Assembly (NCBI GenBank): GCA_038049695.1
Contig: CP142455.1
Location: forward strand, 23,287,501 to 23,351,500
Direction of reading: 5' to 3'
DNA from: Cinnamomum chago
Lineage: Eukaryota; Streptophyta; Magnoliopsida; Laurales; Lauraceae
Length of the DNA stretch: 64,000 nucleotides
The notes beneath the pieces are model-generated. The model made no database searches and was not told where the DNA came from. It was given only the letters and a program-made list of their open reading frames with translations. Shown here piece after piece: positions 23,201 through 33,882 of the stretch (positions are counted from its first letter, which is position 1; each line of letters begins with the position of its first letter). Both the position numbers and the translations under genes were made by a program.

Positions 23201-25243
23201 TTATAGCAAGCAAAGCTTCAATTGAGGCAAGTGATACATGTGCTTATGCTTGTTGAAGTAGTTTTGTGGTTTTGTGGATTTTGATAGAAATAAATGATGA
23301 TTAGGGTGCATAATGGGTTTAAAAACCCTAATTAGATTGTGTATTAATGTTAGATTAGTTGGAATGGATGGTGTGTGTGGAGGGGACAGGAGGTCCCATT
23401 ATTCTTGCAGGTTGTAGAGGAGTAATGGAGAAATGGGTGTAAAAGAAGAGAGAAGGAATCAAATTTTCGGAGTTGAGTTTTGGACAGTTCGCTTGAGCGA
23501 ACAGGGGGTCGCTCGAGCGACCAAGGCTCTGTTTCAGGGAAAAATTGTCCTGGACCGGTCGCTCGAGCGAACATTAAAATGCGGTCGAGCGACCATCGTT
23601 CTGTGAGGTTTCCGCTCGAGCGAACTTTACTCGCTTGAGCGAACCTAATACAGAAACACACATTAATAGTAAAGTGGAAATTTTGGCCAATCGCGAGGAC
23701 CGTTAGGTCCGAGCGATCGGGGGACTCGATTCGAGTCCAGTGAGTTTTGGATTTTTGCGAAAACAAGGATCGCTTATGTGGTCATCAATACGTTCACAAG
23801 TGTTAGCGGAAGTTATCTAATGCACACTCTACTTAAAGTAATATCATCTATAGTAATCCTTGCATTGATAGCCAAAGTTACACGCAATGGTTGGTTAGAA
23901 GATTGATTTAGTCTTAGAATACGAGTGATATGAATGTGTTAAAAGGTCTGGCACTACCTAGTGGTTTCCGAACTCATTATTGAATTGAATTGAATGAATT
24001 GAGAAATGAAATGACTATTCCTACTGCAGTAGATGAGATTGGGGTATTCCGGAGCCCGTGGTGACACCAGTGATCTCTGATCAAGACACTGGGAGATCCC
24101 ACCTTATTGGACCGAAAGGTCATTGACTGAAAAGTCATACACTGAAAAGTCATTAATAAAGGTTGAACCTAATGAATAAATGAATATGAATTGCTTCCTT
24201 TTGGAAGAATAAAATGAATAGAATGGAGTTGAAACCAATGCTAGTGTAGTTGCCATCTTATTGTTATTGTTATTTATGTCTTATGGATTGTTTAATATTG
24301 TTAAACAATGAATTGCTAGGAATTGTGAACATGCTATAAATATATATATACCTTGTTGAACCGTCGTGTTCACGGTATTACTGATGATATTACAGGCTCA
24401 GTTACCCGTGCCGGTCCCTCAGCGACTGTCCCGCCAGCGGAGGAGGCCCATTCTCTACCTCCAGGAGGTCTAGCTGAATGGACGTGATCAGAGCGCGGTT
24501 CATTGGAATCTTTTGGAAACAGTTTAGAAAGTGTATTGTACATTCATTTTGGTATTGTAATTAATAGAAATGATATCCCCTGCATTGTATGTTAAATATG
24601 CAGTGGTTGATATAGGAAAACTGAAACGATGTAAAGGGACTTTACAGTTCTAAAGTAAAGTGTTTAATTCATTTTGTTAAATTATGGTCAATGTATATTA
24701 CTGGTATTTCCGCACAACTGTACATTGACAGGTACGTATGCAAGATCCCTTGTAGATTCGTTTTAACTTCGGTTATTGCGGATTTACGGGAGTAAGTATG
24801 ATTGTATCGCGACCCGGGGGTTAACCTGAATAACTCTGATCTCGGGGCCGGGTCGTGACAGATATCAAGAAGCTTAGCTTTATTTTATGTAATTGAGTGG
24901 TGATTTCATGGCTCACAAAGATGCTCCTTGGAAGGGAGATCGCGTTGTACAGAAAACCCATGAACCTACCCCTATGTTCATGCTTGTCCATGTGATAAAT
25001 GAACTCATCAATGAGATCCTGTACATCGTAGGCAACATCGTTCAATTGTCTTCGCCATGTTCTCTTTTGTGAGCTGCTGCTCTCTTTGCTTGAATCTGAG
25101 TCCTTCAGAAAGGACTGGATGATCTCCAGCTTGGATTTGATCATGTATTCCAAGTCGCGACGCAAACTTCCCAACATGAATGCTTCTTTGGCTAAGAGAG
25201 AACCTATGGTTTGCAGCAAGAAACGCACTGCACCATCTGCCAT
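20298..25243 (-). pseudogene. CC-NBS-LRR disease resistance gene, broken and split by an LTR
   Basis: Proteins of this class detect pathogen effectors in the cytosol. The N-terminal Rx-type coiled coil is at 24866-25243 (MADGAVRFLLQTIG start, EDVID-like DVQDLIDEF). The NB-ARC domain follows beyond the inserted LTR: P-loop GMGGLGKTT near 22370-22395, RNBS-A WISVSQ, kinase-2 VIVLDDVW at about 22124-22147, RNBS-B GSRVMLTTR, GLPLA near 21890, and an MHD-type RLHDVMRD near 21510. Leucine-rich repeats run from about 21270 to 20298. Lesions: a frameshift in the CC-NBS linker shared with copy B; TAG just before the kinase-2 motif; frameshifts near 21925 and 21545 and several in the repeats; and a solo LTR at 22591-24860. 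Such genes are usually intronless, so I read the breaks as mutations rather than introns. Confidence 0.93.
22591..24860 (+). mobile_element. Solo LTR in the resistance pseudogene
   Basis: A 2,270 bp block begins TGTTAGGCTCC and ends GGGTCGTGACA (TG..CA). It is flanked by the 5-bp duplication GATAT at 22586-22590 and 24861-24865. Copy B retains the empty site, CTGAGATATCAAG near 35711-35723. Its two ends and several interior words resemble the LTRs of the chromodomain Ty3 element at 48772-58920 read in coding direction, including an AATGGACCATCATTTGAC-like stretch and CGCTCGAGCGA palindromes. No internal coding or second LTR is present, so recombination between LTRs presumably removed the rest. 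Confidence 0.92.
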
Positions 25244-26262
25244 GTTTGCTCTTTTTCAATCTCCCCTTAATCTGCAGGAAGAAAAGCACTTGTTCTTTCT
25301 TAACATCCTCAAATGTGAGTTGGTTGAGAGCAAAGCTTTCAATCTCTTTTTATCAACTTCCAGTTGCTCCAACCTTCCAACCTGGCCTCCCATCTCCTTG
25401 CATATGCTAGTTATTTTTATTATCTTACCGGTGTAAATTTGCATCTCCTCGCATTTGCCAGTTCCGTGACCTCATATGTGTGAGATAGTATCTCCTTGCA
25501 TATGCAAGTTCCCATTCCCATCCGTGTCCGAGTCTCACATGGTCCCAGGGGTAAACCAAAAGCCCAAAAGTCTGAAGAGTAGGGAAAACGCGTCAGCCAC
25601 TTTATTCATATTTATTTATTGATGACGACCAGCCAAAAATAGTCAAATAGTAGAGAAAAAAAAGTAAGGAGTAAGGATTACGGAGGAAAGAGGAACTGAG
25701 GAAGGAACAAGGAAACATCAGAAATCCTAGAAAGAAAAAAAAAGTAACCACAAAAAAACCCAAGTGTTGACCAATTGAACATAGGCATCAAATATTACTT
25801 TTTACCGTGCTGCCATCTCTAGCTGAGACTGGAAAGTGGAAACCAACTGCTGTGCACACCTATCATCATAACTGATGTTATTTCGGGGACGAAATCAGGC
25901 CGTGCAAAGGCCATTTGGATTCTTCTTCACTTTTTCTTAATGGCATTGGTATCATATATAGAAATCTTTGGTCCAATGGGACTAACCCTATGGGCGACGC
26001 TCATGAAATCTACACAGGCGTACATAGAATAAGCCTTGGGTGCGGTTTTAAACACAATATATGGGAAGCAAATTCATACCTTATGCTACTCCACCGACTC
26101 CCGAGTGGGTGTAAGATATTTTTCTTTTCCCCTGTCCAAAATATTTATTACTTTTTTAATAGTTAAAAAAGTATTTATTTGTCAAAGTGATAAACTAAGT
26201 AAGCAAAGGATTATTATGATGAAATAAATGCATTTTTTTTTTCTGTTTTCCCGATTTTATTC

Positions 26263-26575
26263 AGGGTGTTCTTCGGCCGGCTAAGGCATATCTAGGCCTG
26301 ACCTTACTTCAAAAAGATGCCCCGAGCTTGACCGAAGCCCAACACAATCTATAAAATTCAGGCCAAGCCTGCCCTTTAGTCAATTGGGCTAAGACAGGCG
26401 GGGCTAAACCGGACTTTCTACCATTTTTTTGGAAAATATACACTAATTAGAAGCACTCATCACGCAAGCTAAGCAAGACTGGGCTGGGCTTTGGGCTTCT
26501 ATCAATTAATCCAAGCCCAACCAAAATACTATTGGGCCCAGTGTATATGTCCAAGCACAGCCGATGAGCACCCCC
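26263..26575. mobile_element. Degenerate hAT-like MITE in copy A
   Basis: Same element as 11026-11342 and 37611-37924. It begins AGGGTGTTCTTCGGCC and ends, on the other strand, GGGGGTGCTCATCGGC. It is rich in GGGCC/GGGCT words. No clear target duplication. Confidence 0.5.
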
Positions 26576-27013
26576 AGTTTTTTTTTATCTTATTTGCGTC
26601 TTGTATTTTATCTTGTAAATAATGGGGCAACTAAAAATACTAAATTATTAAGAAAACATCGTGCCCAGTAGATGCCGTGCTATTACTAATGTCTTTTCTT
26701 CTTATATCAACGAAACAAGGGGTATCCTGTTTGGGCCAATCCCAATTCCCAACATGCCACCTCCACAAGTTGCCTCTCTTTTGGAATGAATAAAAAAAAA
26801 GGAAAAAATTGTTTCAAACCATAAATCCTGCTGCAAAAAAAGAACCTCTCCTTCGATAGTTCATCTCCTCCACCGAAACCCATAAGCAAAAACACCCTCT
26901 CCTTGTGCATTCTTCTCCTCCAGCAAAAGGACCCTCTCCTCACCCGCTCATCTCCTCGAGGGGAACCCATCATGTGCTTTTCAATGTCTGCAAAACAAAT
27001 GTCATTTTTTTTC

Positions 27014-27023
<10 letters not shown>

Positions 27024-27045
<22 letters not shown>

Positions 27046-27052
27046 TTTTTTG
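27024..27052. repeat. (TTTTG)n and T-rich simple repeat
   Basis: Five or so TTTTG units followed by a T run. The matching tract in copy B (38367-38392) is shorter, so it is a length-variable simple repeat. Confidence 0.85.
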
Positions 27053-27265
27053 CTTGCTTTTGGACAACACTGCTGCAGAGCATTGAAGGGGGCATTGTGC
27101 ATGGTAATGTGGTGAGCAATGGGAGAGAGTTTCATCCATCGAATCTTCTTTTGAGAGTTTTAACCATCAAATCTCCCTCAACAGATTTTGTTTCAACCAC
27201 AAGGGTGACTCTTGGCAGTCGAAATACTATAACATTTGTATTTCCTCAAGACAACACTCTCAAAC

Positions 27266-28381
27266 TGACATTAATCTTGAAAATCTTAAAAATGACAGTA
27301 ATCTCTGTCGAATCGAAGATCAGCTACAATCAAAAGAATTTGAAAATAAAATTAATAATTTCCAAACCACTCTAATAAAAGAATATTGTTTTGAGATACC
27401 TTCTGCCTTTTGGCATAGAAAAAAGCATTTAGTATCCTTACCATATATTTCTACTTTTAATGAAAGAGATATTCCTACTAAAGCAAGGCCATCACAAATG
27501 AGTCCTAGACTCTTAGAATTATGTGATAAAGAAATTAAAGATTTACTTCAAAAGAAATTAATCCGCAAATCACATTCTCCTTGGAGTTGTGCAGCGCGCC
27601 TTTTATGTTGAAAATGCTCCTGAAAAGGAAAGAGGGGCTCATCGCCTCGTCATCAATTATAAACCATTAAATAAAGTTCTTCAATCAATCAGATATCCAA
27701 TTCCCAATAAACAAGATCTTATTACCCGTTTATATGAAGCCTTTATATTTTCAAAATTTGATCTCAAATCAGGATTTTGGCAAATACAGGTCGAACAAAA
27801 AGATCGCTATAAAACCGCCTTTACTGTTCCGTTTGGCCATTATGAATGGAATGTCATGCCTTTTGGGCTAAAAAAATGCTCCTTCAGCCTTTCAAGAAAT
27901 GATGAATGAAATCTTTCACCCTTATAAAAATTTCTTAATTGTTTACATTGATGATATTTTAATCTTCTCTAAATCCATTGATGATCACTGGCAACATTTA
28001 AAGACTTTCAAATGGATCATAAAGAAAAATGGCTTAGTCATTTCTCAAAGAAAAATAAAACTTTTTCAAACTGAAATACAATTTCTTGGATATAAAATAT
28101 CAAATAAAATGATAACTCCTGTTGAAAGAGTAATCAAATTTGCTGACAATTTCCCTGATGAAATAACAGATAAAAAACAATTACAAAGATTTTTAGGATG
28201 TCTAAATTATGCATCTGATTTTTATCAAAACCTCTCTAAAGAAAGAAATCTTTTACAAAAATGTTTAAAAAATTCAGCCGAACAATGGACTCCTCAACAT
28301 ATATACAGAAGCAATAGAAAAAATAAAACAAAAAGTGAAAACATTACCATGCTTAAATATTTCAAATCCAGATTTATTTAA
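27266..28381 (+). pseudogene. Caulimovirid reverse transcriptase, frameshifted
   Basis: The polymerase copies pregenomic RNA to DNA. Fingers and palm motifs read in order: LVINYKPLN near 27640, FSKFDLKSGFWQI near 27750, TAFTVPFGHYEWNVMPFGL near 27820-27870, and the catalytic YIDDILIFSKS near 27940-27975. A thumb-like FLGYKISN and LGCLNYASDF follow. The frame is open from the host junction at 27263. It is broken near 27590, just before the sequence around FYVEN, and again near 27885 by single-base-type shifts, and it drifts out near 28300. The active-site residues themselves survive. Direct continuity with the aspartic protease, usual in the family, is not seen upstream: only host DNA is there. 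Confidence 0.9.
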
Positions 28382-29219
28382 AATAATCCAAACAGATGCT
28401 TCAGAAATAGGATTTGTCGGAATCCTACTTCAAAGAATTGCACAATCAAAGGAACAAATTATATGATTTTATTCTGGCACTTGGAATGCTACTCAACAAA
28501 ATTACTCTACAATAAAGAAAGAAGTCCTTGCCATAGTCTCATGCATACTCAAATTTCAAAGTGATATTCTAAATCAAAAATTTCTCTTAAGAATTGATTG
28601 CAAATCTGCAAAAGAAGTTTTGGAAAATGATGTCAAAAACCTTGCATCAAAACAAATTTTTGCTCGCTGGCAAGCTTTACTTGCTATCTTTGATTTCGAC
28701 ATTGAATATATAAAAGGCTCTTCAAATTCTCTTCCCGATTTTCTATCTCGTGAATTTTTACAGGGTAGAAACAAGGTGAGCAAAGATGCATCCAAGAGGA
28801 AAAGGAAAAATCTAGTCATTGATACAATAAATATTCTTTCCAACAATAAATTCAATGCCTTAAATCCTTCTCCCATGCTGCAAGCACCCTATTGTTCCAG
28901 TCCTTTCAAAAAATCTCAATATATTAAGATTTTTGAATTCACTCTTTTCTTCCTTGATGATAAAATCCATGCCAATCTTACAATTGATCAAATTCTCTCA
29001 AAACTCTACCGAAAAAATAGCCATTTTGTTCCAAAAGCCCCCAATATTTCTCACAAGTACTATGAAGCAATTCTGATTCAGACAAAAAGTGCTATCATCA
29101 CTCATGAAGATAGAGATGGAGAACATGCCTTTTCAAAAATGAAGATTATGCATATTCATGCTCTCACTGATTGGGCCGACAATCTGAGATATCAAACCTA
29201 CTTATATCCAATCAAATAA
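28382..29219 (+). pseudogene. Caulimovirid RNase H and C-terminal tail
   Basis: RNase H degrades RNA in the RNA-DNA hybrid. It starts after a frame change with the catalytic-type QTDASEIG near 28390, then NYSTIKKEVLAIV near 28500, and the terminal GSSNSLPDFLSREF near 28715-28760. One in-frame TGA lies at about 28465. A tail of roughly 150 codons to the stop at 29217-29219 has no domain I recognise. A 19-bp direct repeat spans the stop (29194-29212 and 29218-29236). Confidence 0.85.
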
Positions 29220-29240
29220 ACCTACTTATATCCAATTCAA

Positions 29241-31322
29241 ATGTCTTCAGAAACACCTACAGACACTTCTACTGATGACTCCGACGATCAATTTATTCCT
29301 CAAATTAATAGAATTTTCAATCCCAAAACTCATACATCAAAAATAAAAAATTATTACAGTAGACCCACTCCAATGAATCTCCAATTTGAAGAAATTCCTG
29401 ATATAGCAAATTGTAAATATAATGGTAGTTCATTAGTAGAATGGAATATTGATGGACTTACTGAATAAGGAATTCTTAATATTCTGCGAAACATGATCTT
29501 ATATACAAATGCAGGTATGATCTATGGCAATACACAAGCTGAAATCATTAAATCAATTATAATAGGATTTACTGGACAACTTCATGGCTGGTGGGAATAT
29601 TATCTAACCTCAATCCAAAAAACTAGTATCCTAAATTCAGTCAAACTAAATGAAGAAGGTAAACCCATTCTTAATACCAATGGCCACCCAATTTCTAATG
29701 CCGTTGAAACACTAATCCATAATATTCTAATCAATTTTTCTGGAAATGTTAGTGATCAAATAGAAAAATACAGAGAACAATTAATCAATTTGCGATGTCG
29801 AACTTTATCTGATTTCAGATGGTATAAAGATGTCTTTTTATCCCTTGTTTTTCAATTATTCAATTTTAATGAAGATTTCTGGAAAGAAAAATTTATTTCT
29901 GGTCTTCCAACTCATTTTGCAAAAAAAGTAAAAAATGTTCAACGTGAACAAAATAATGGAAGATTAAATTATGCTACCTATACATATGGTGATTTAATTC
30001 AAAAAATTTCTCGTGTTGGTATGTCTATTTGCAGTGATATGAAAATTAAAGCCGATTTACATAAACAAAAGAAAATTGGTAAACAAGAATTAGGGGATTT
30101 TTTCTATCAATTTGGCCATGAACCCCTACAAAATCCATCTAATCTAATTTATCAAACTAAACATCGGTCTAAAATGAAAAGATATCATGAAAAATCATAT
30201 CAATCCTATAAAAATTACAAAAAATATAAAAAAGGAAAACACGAAAAACACAATTCAAAGAAGCGAAAATCTAGCTCTTCTCCAAAACATAAAAATAATA
30301 AATCTGATTATACATGCTATAAATGTGGCAAAGAAGGACATTTTTCAAATAACTGTTTTAATAAAGATTCAAAAAAGAAAATCAATGAATTAGATTATCA
30401 TTCTCATAATTCAGAAAATAAAAAAGATATATGTCTATGTTGCGAAAGCGACGAAAGTTCTTATGATTCTTCTTCTTCATCCTCTTATTTCTCAATTAAT
30501 GTTTTAAATGCTCAAGATGACTTACTTCTGGAATTAATAGACAATATTTCCTCTGAAGAAGAAAAGAAAAAATATTATAGAAAAATGCTTGAAGATAAAT
30601 CTACAGACAAAACCTCTAAGAAACATAAAGATTTTCAATCAATTTCCATGAAAGATATTCTTTCCCAAAAACCTAGCTCTTCAAAACCTTTAACCCTTCA
30701 AGATCTCCAAAATGAAGTTAATGAAACAAAACATGAAATTGCAAAATTAAAAGAAGAAGCAACTAAAGAAATTGCTAAATTAAAAACACGAATTGAAATC
30801 CTTGAATTAGGTAAAGAATTCAGCCCAAATAATCAAGAAGATTCTAATCTCGAAAAAGAATTTGATGAAGAAATTCAAGAATTCGTAAATTCCATCACTA
30901 AATATCATTATCATAAATGGTATACAACTGTCACTCTAAAAATCAAAGAATTTAATTTATCTGTTGACTGTTTAATTGATAGCGGAGCAGATGTAAATTG
31001 CATCCGTGAAGGATTAATTCCAACAAAATATTTTGAAAAAATAAAAAATTATACTATTGGCACCGCAAATGGAAAGAACATAATAGTCAATTATAAGATT
31101 CCAAATGCTCATATCAGTAAAAATGGAAAATGCATTCAAACTTCCTTTGCTGTAACAAAAACATTAACAAATGATGTCATCTTAGGGACACCCTTCTTAT
31201 TAAAAATTCAGCCATTTTCTGTAAATACTAATGGAATTCATACATTAATTGATGATAAGCCTATAAAATTTGAATTCATAGAAAGCCCACGGCTTGGAAG
31301 AATAAATGGAATTACTATTTAA
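29241..31322 (+). pseudogene. Caulimovirid capsid protein with zinc knuckle and aspartic protease
   Basis: One frame with a single TAA at about 29466-29468, otherwise open. The first half is capsid-like: tryptophan-containing GQLHGWWEYYLT, then FISGLPTHFAKKV. A lysine-rich segment follows, and a CCHC zinc knuckle, CYKCGKEGHFSNNC, near 30315-30356. An acidic, serine-rich linker precedes a lysine/glutamate coiled-coil-like stretch (about 30700-30830). A retroviral aspartic protease then appears: CLIDSGADVNC near 30970 and VILGTPFLL near 31180. Length is about 690 codons. The frame lies downstream of reverse transcriptase and RNase H, whereas in described caulimovirids I know of the protease precedes them. 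Confidence 0.85.
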
Positions 31323-31416
31323 TTGCATACATCGTCATATTTCCAAAATAAAGTTTTATTGCATCAATAAAGATTTTTTTTTCTAATTTCATTCCTCTTT
31401 CCCTAGGGAACTAGTC

Positions 31417-32712
31417 ATGTCTTCTAAGGATAAAGGCAAACAACCCCTAGATTCCGATAAAGCCTCTGTTCCTGTTAATGAAAAACTACCTTTTCAAATA
31501 CCTTTCCCATCCTTCTATCCAGCACCCTCTGCTGCTTCTCAAACCCTTATTGATAATATTTGGAGTGCATGCCTTACTGGCCAATGTAATTTTCTAATGA
31601 GAAAGCACCTCTCTGATTTGTCAAATCATATCAAATATTTAGAATAAAAAATTCAAATGCTTGAACAACAATGTGCATCGTCATCCCTTCCTCCAATTCA
31701 ATACAGACAACAAATCCTGGAAAGGGTTGATACTCTTCTTCCGGATGATTTAGCTGCAAGAATTAGAGAGGAAACTCTCTCTTGTCAGATCATGGAGCGA
31801 TTAATTAATCAAGCATCCTATCTCAGCTGGGCCACTGGTTTTCCAAAGATGTTCTTACCCGCTGAAGAATTTGATATTTCTTCTATTGAACAAGGTCTAG
31901 TTCATCGATTCATTCTCGATAGAGACAATTTAGCAATTCATCAACAGTTGCCTGCAATTGTCAAATATGCTCTCAGTTTTCTTGGTATCACCAAACGCAA
32001 TCTACTCATGACAATCTCTTCCACTCTTGGCGAAAGAGATGAATTCCGATTTTATCAACCATATCAATTATGGATCATTATGAATTATGAAGACGGAGAT
32101 TTATTTTGTCAAAAATACAGCGTGCCAATCAATGATTATGAACATCTTCCTGATAGCAATTGGAATCAAGCAGAACAATTTGAATCCTCAGATGCCGCAG
32201 ACCTCAGTAACAGCCTGGAGCGTCTACAATTCTACAATATTCAAGCTGATCAAAATCAAAGATTCATCAATCTCAAAAGACATCTTGAATTTGCTCGTAC
32301 TTTTAAGGGAATCTGGAGCGATGGTCGTCGCGTAGTATGCATTGATGAAGATCTCGCGGACGATACATTCGTTTATTATGATCCCTTTCGAGCTGGCCAT
32401 ACAGTCATTGATGAAATTCTCGAAACATTTCAAAATGCAGTGTCTCTTCATGTTACTGAACGAACAAAGAGACAGCTTATCAAGCTCTTCCAAAGAGTAA
32501 ATATGGCGGATTCGTTCAAGAAGTTTCTTCTTCTCATGGTTCCGTCAATAAAGATGATTTTGATGCAACACTGCCACCGTCAGGAGCAGCCGATGAATTC
32601 TAACATAAAGAAATATTTGTCTACATTCAGCTCTGTCAAATGCAGATCAAGCAAATTTCAATTCAGATCTCGCCATCAAATGCAGCCTTCATTACTTCCA
32701 ATGCAGTATTAA
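31417..32712 (+). pseudogene. Third viral frame, function unknown
   Basis: A frame of about 430 codons from the ATG at 31417, broken once by TAA at 31645-31647 and otherwise open to 32712. I recognise no domain. It is largely soluble-looking, with alternating acidic and aromatic segments (QPYQLWIIMNYEDGD; FVYYDPFRAGH) and no membrane segment. The position after the structural frame and before the non-coding region matches where several caulimovirids carry an accessory or translation-enhancing protein. That role is only a positional guess. Confidence 0.6.
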
Positions 32713-33882
32713 TTCAGCAATACAGATGTCCGAATGCAATTTTCAATGCAGTCTCCAAGTCAGCACAACTATCCCCATGTAGCCATGTGTCCTGCAAGCC
32801 ATAAAGCCCCTTTCATCTCCTCCATCAATTCCTAGCCTACATCAAAGTCAAGACATAAATACATGTCATTCTCATGTGTTTATAAATAATTCACTCACAT
32901 AAAGCCCATCCGAATGCTCTCATTTGTAAAAATATAAAAAATTACCAAAAGTCCACTTTTGTGAGCTAGGGTAGTCTATGGAGTACTATTCCAAATAAAG
33001 TAATCTATGGAACACTATTCCACTATTCCTAATCAAGAGTTATGGAAATCAAAGTCAACAATAGTGGAATTCAATGTCAACAATACAGCCTCAAGTCCAT
33101 GCAGTCTCCGCAGCCTCAGCTGAGCATACAATATTTCTTGCACCTTGCAGCAAATACAGCGATAAATTTATCAGCCGACTGTCAGACGCATGCAGTAGTA
33201 ATTTCAATGACGTCCGTTAGCAATGAAGTCAGTTCACTCATCCAGCAACAAAGTAATGCATATTATATGCAACAGTGATACAGTACAAATGACGTATACA
33301 TCTTATCCCATTGCGGATCTCAAATACATTTCAAATGTAATTCAGTATGAAAGTCTATAAATAGGGAATGTGAGCCCTTGTCTCACAACAACAATCCAAT
33401 AGATACACTTGTAAATTTTCCGCGTTCTTGCCTTTCTTTCAATTTAGTCTTACTGAGAGTTTACTGGTTCGATCCGGTCGAGTCCATTTGGTATCGAGCC
33501 ATCCTAGTCTTCTCTCCTTGTAAGAATATTTTATCAATGAAGTATTAATTCCTTTATCCATTTTGATAGCTATTCAAGCTTTCAATTATTTCAATTTATT
33601 TTCAAAAGTTTTGCATGCATCATGTGTCTCTCTTTCTTTGGTAATTTGTTTGTTGATTGCATAGCAGAATCAAATCTATGTTAGTTAGTTGCATTTCTGA
33701 TTTTTGATCTAACTTAACTAGATAGAGTTAATTGGTTGTTGTTGCTAAAAGGAGTGATTTGGGTCCGAGGCCCCCTTGTCGCGTAGCCTTTGTTGCCCGT
33801 TAGCCAGGAGAGCGTTTAGGGCTTTGTGGCGTAAATCGTTGACAGGCCACCAATCAGTCTGATTAGTGATTATAATTAATTA
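32713..33882 (+). promoter_or_regulatory. Viral intergenic region with pregenomic promoter
   Basis: Non-coding stretch between the third frame and the movement protein. TATAAATA stands at 33356-33363, with TGACG words (bZIP-type, as in caulimovirid promoters) upstream at 33208-33212 and 33290-33294. A leader of about 490 bases follows, including the primer-binding site and a GC-rich part near 33760-33855. This fits the pregenomic promoter and leader of a caulimovirid. The transcription start is inferred. Confidence 0.6.
33489..33500 (+). promoter_or_regulatory. Viral minus-strand primer-binding site (tRNA-Met type)
   Basis: TGGTATCGAGCC closely matches the canonical TGGTATCAGAGCC complementary to the 3' end of initiator tRNA-Met, with one base missing. 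It lies about 130 bases downstream of the TATA box, in the leader, as in Caulimoviridae. This conventionally marks base 1 of the circular genome. Confidence 0.75.

Larger units (their letters stand above)
24861..27262. repeat. Duplicated segment copy A
   Basis: Direct copy of 35712-38615 (copy B, after removing its 486 bp hAT), with roughly 1% mismatch by eye over the part compared. It holds the coiled-coil coding end of the resistance pseudogene and about 2 kb upstream of it. It stops abruptly at about 27262 (CTCTCAAACTG), where copy B continues GATTTGAACC. The viral insert begins at that point. Confidence 0.92.

Noticed and set aside
25915..26166. Conserved 83-codon frame in copies A and B
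   Set aside because: Conservation reflects the recent duplication only; the same region in copy C is not open, and it has no domain.
26707..27135. 142-codon minus-strand frame repeated at 38053-38481
   Set aside because: It spans simple A/T runs whose lengths differ between copies, so the frame is not conserved.
33462..33480. GGTTCGATCC in the viral leader as a tRNA B box
   Set aside because: No A box, acceptor stem or cloverleaf; the nearby tRNA-Met complement is a primer-binding site.
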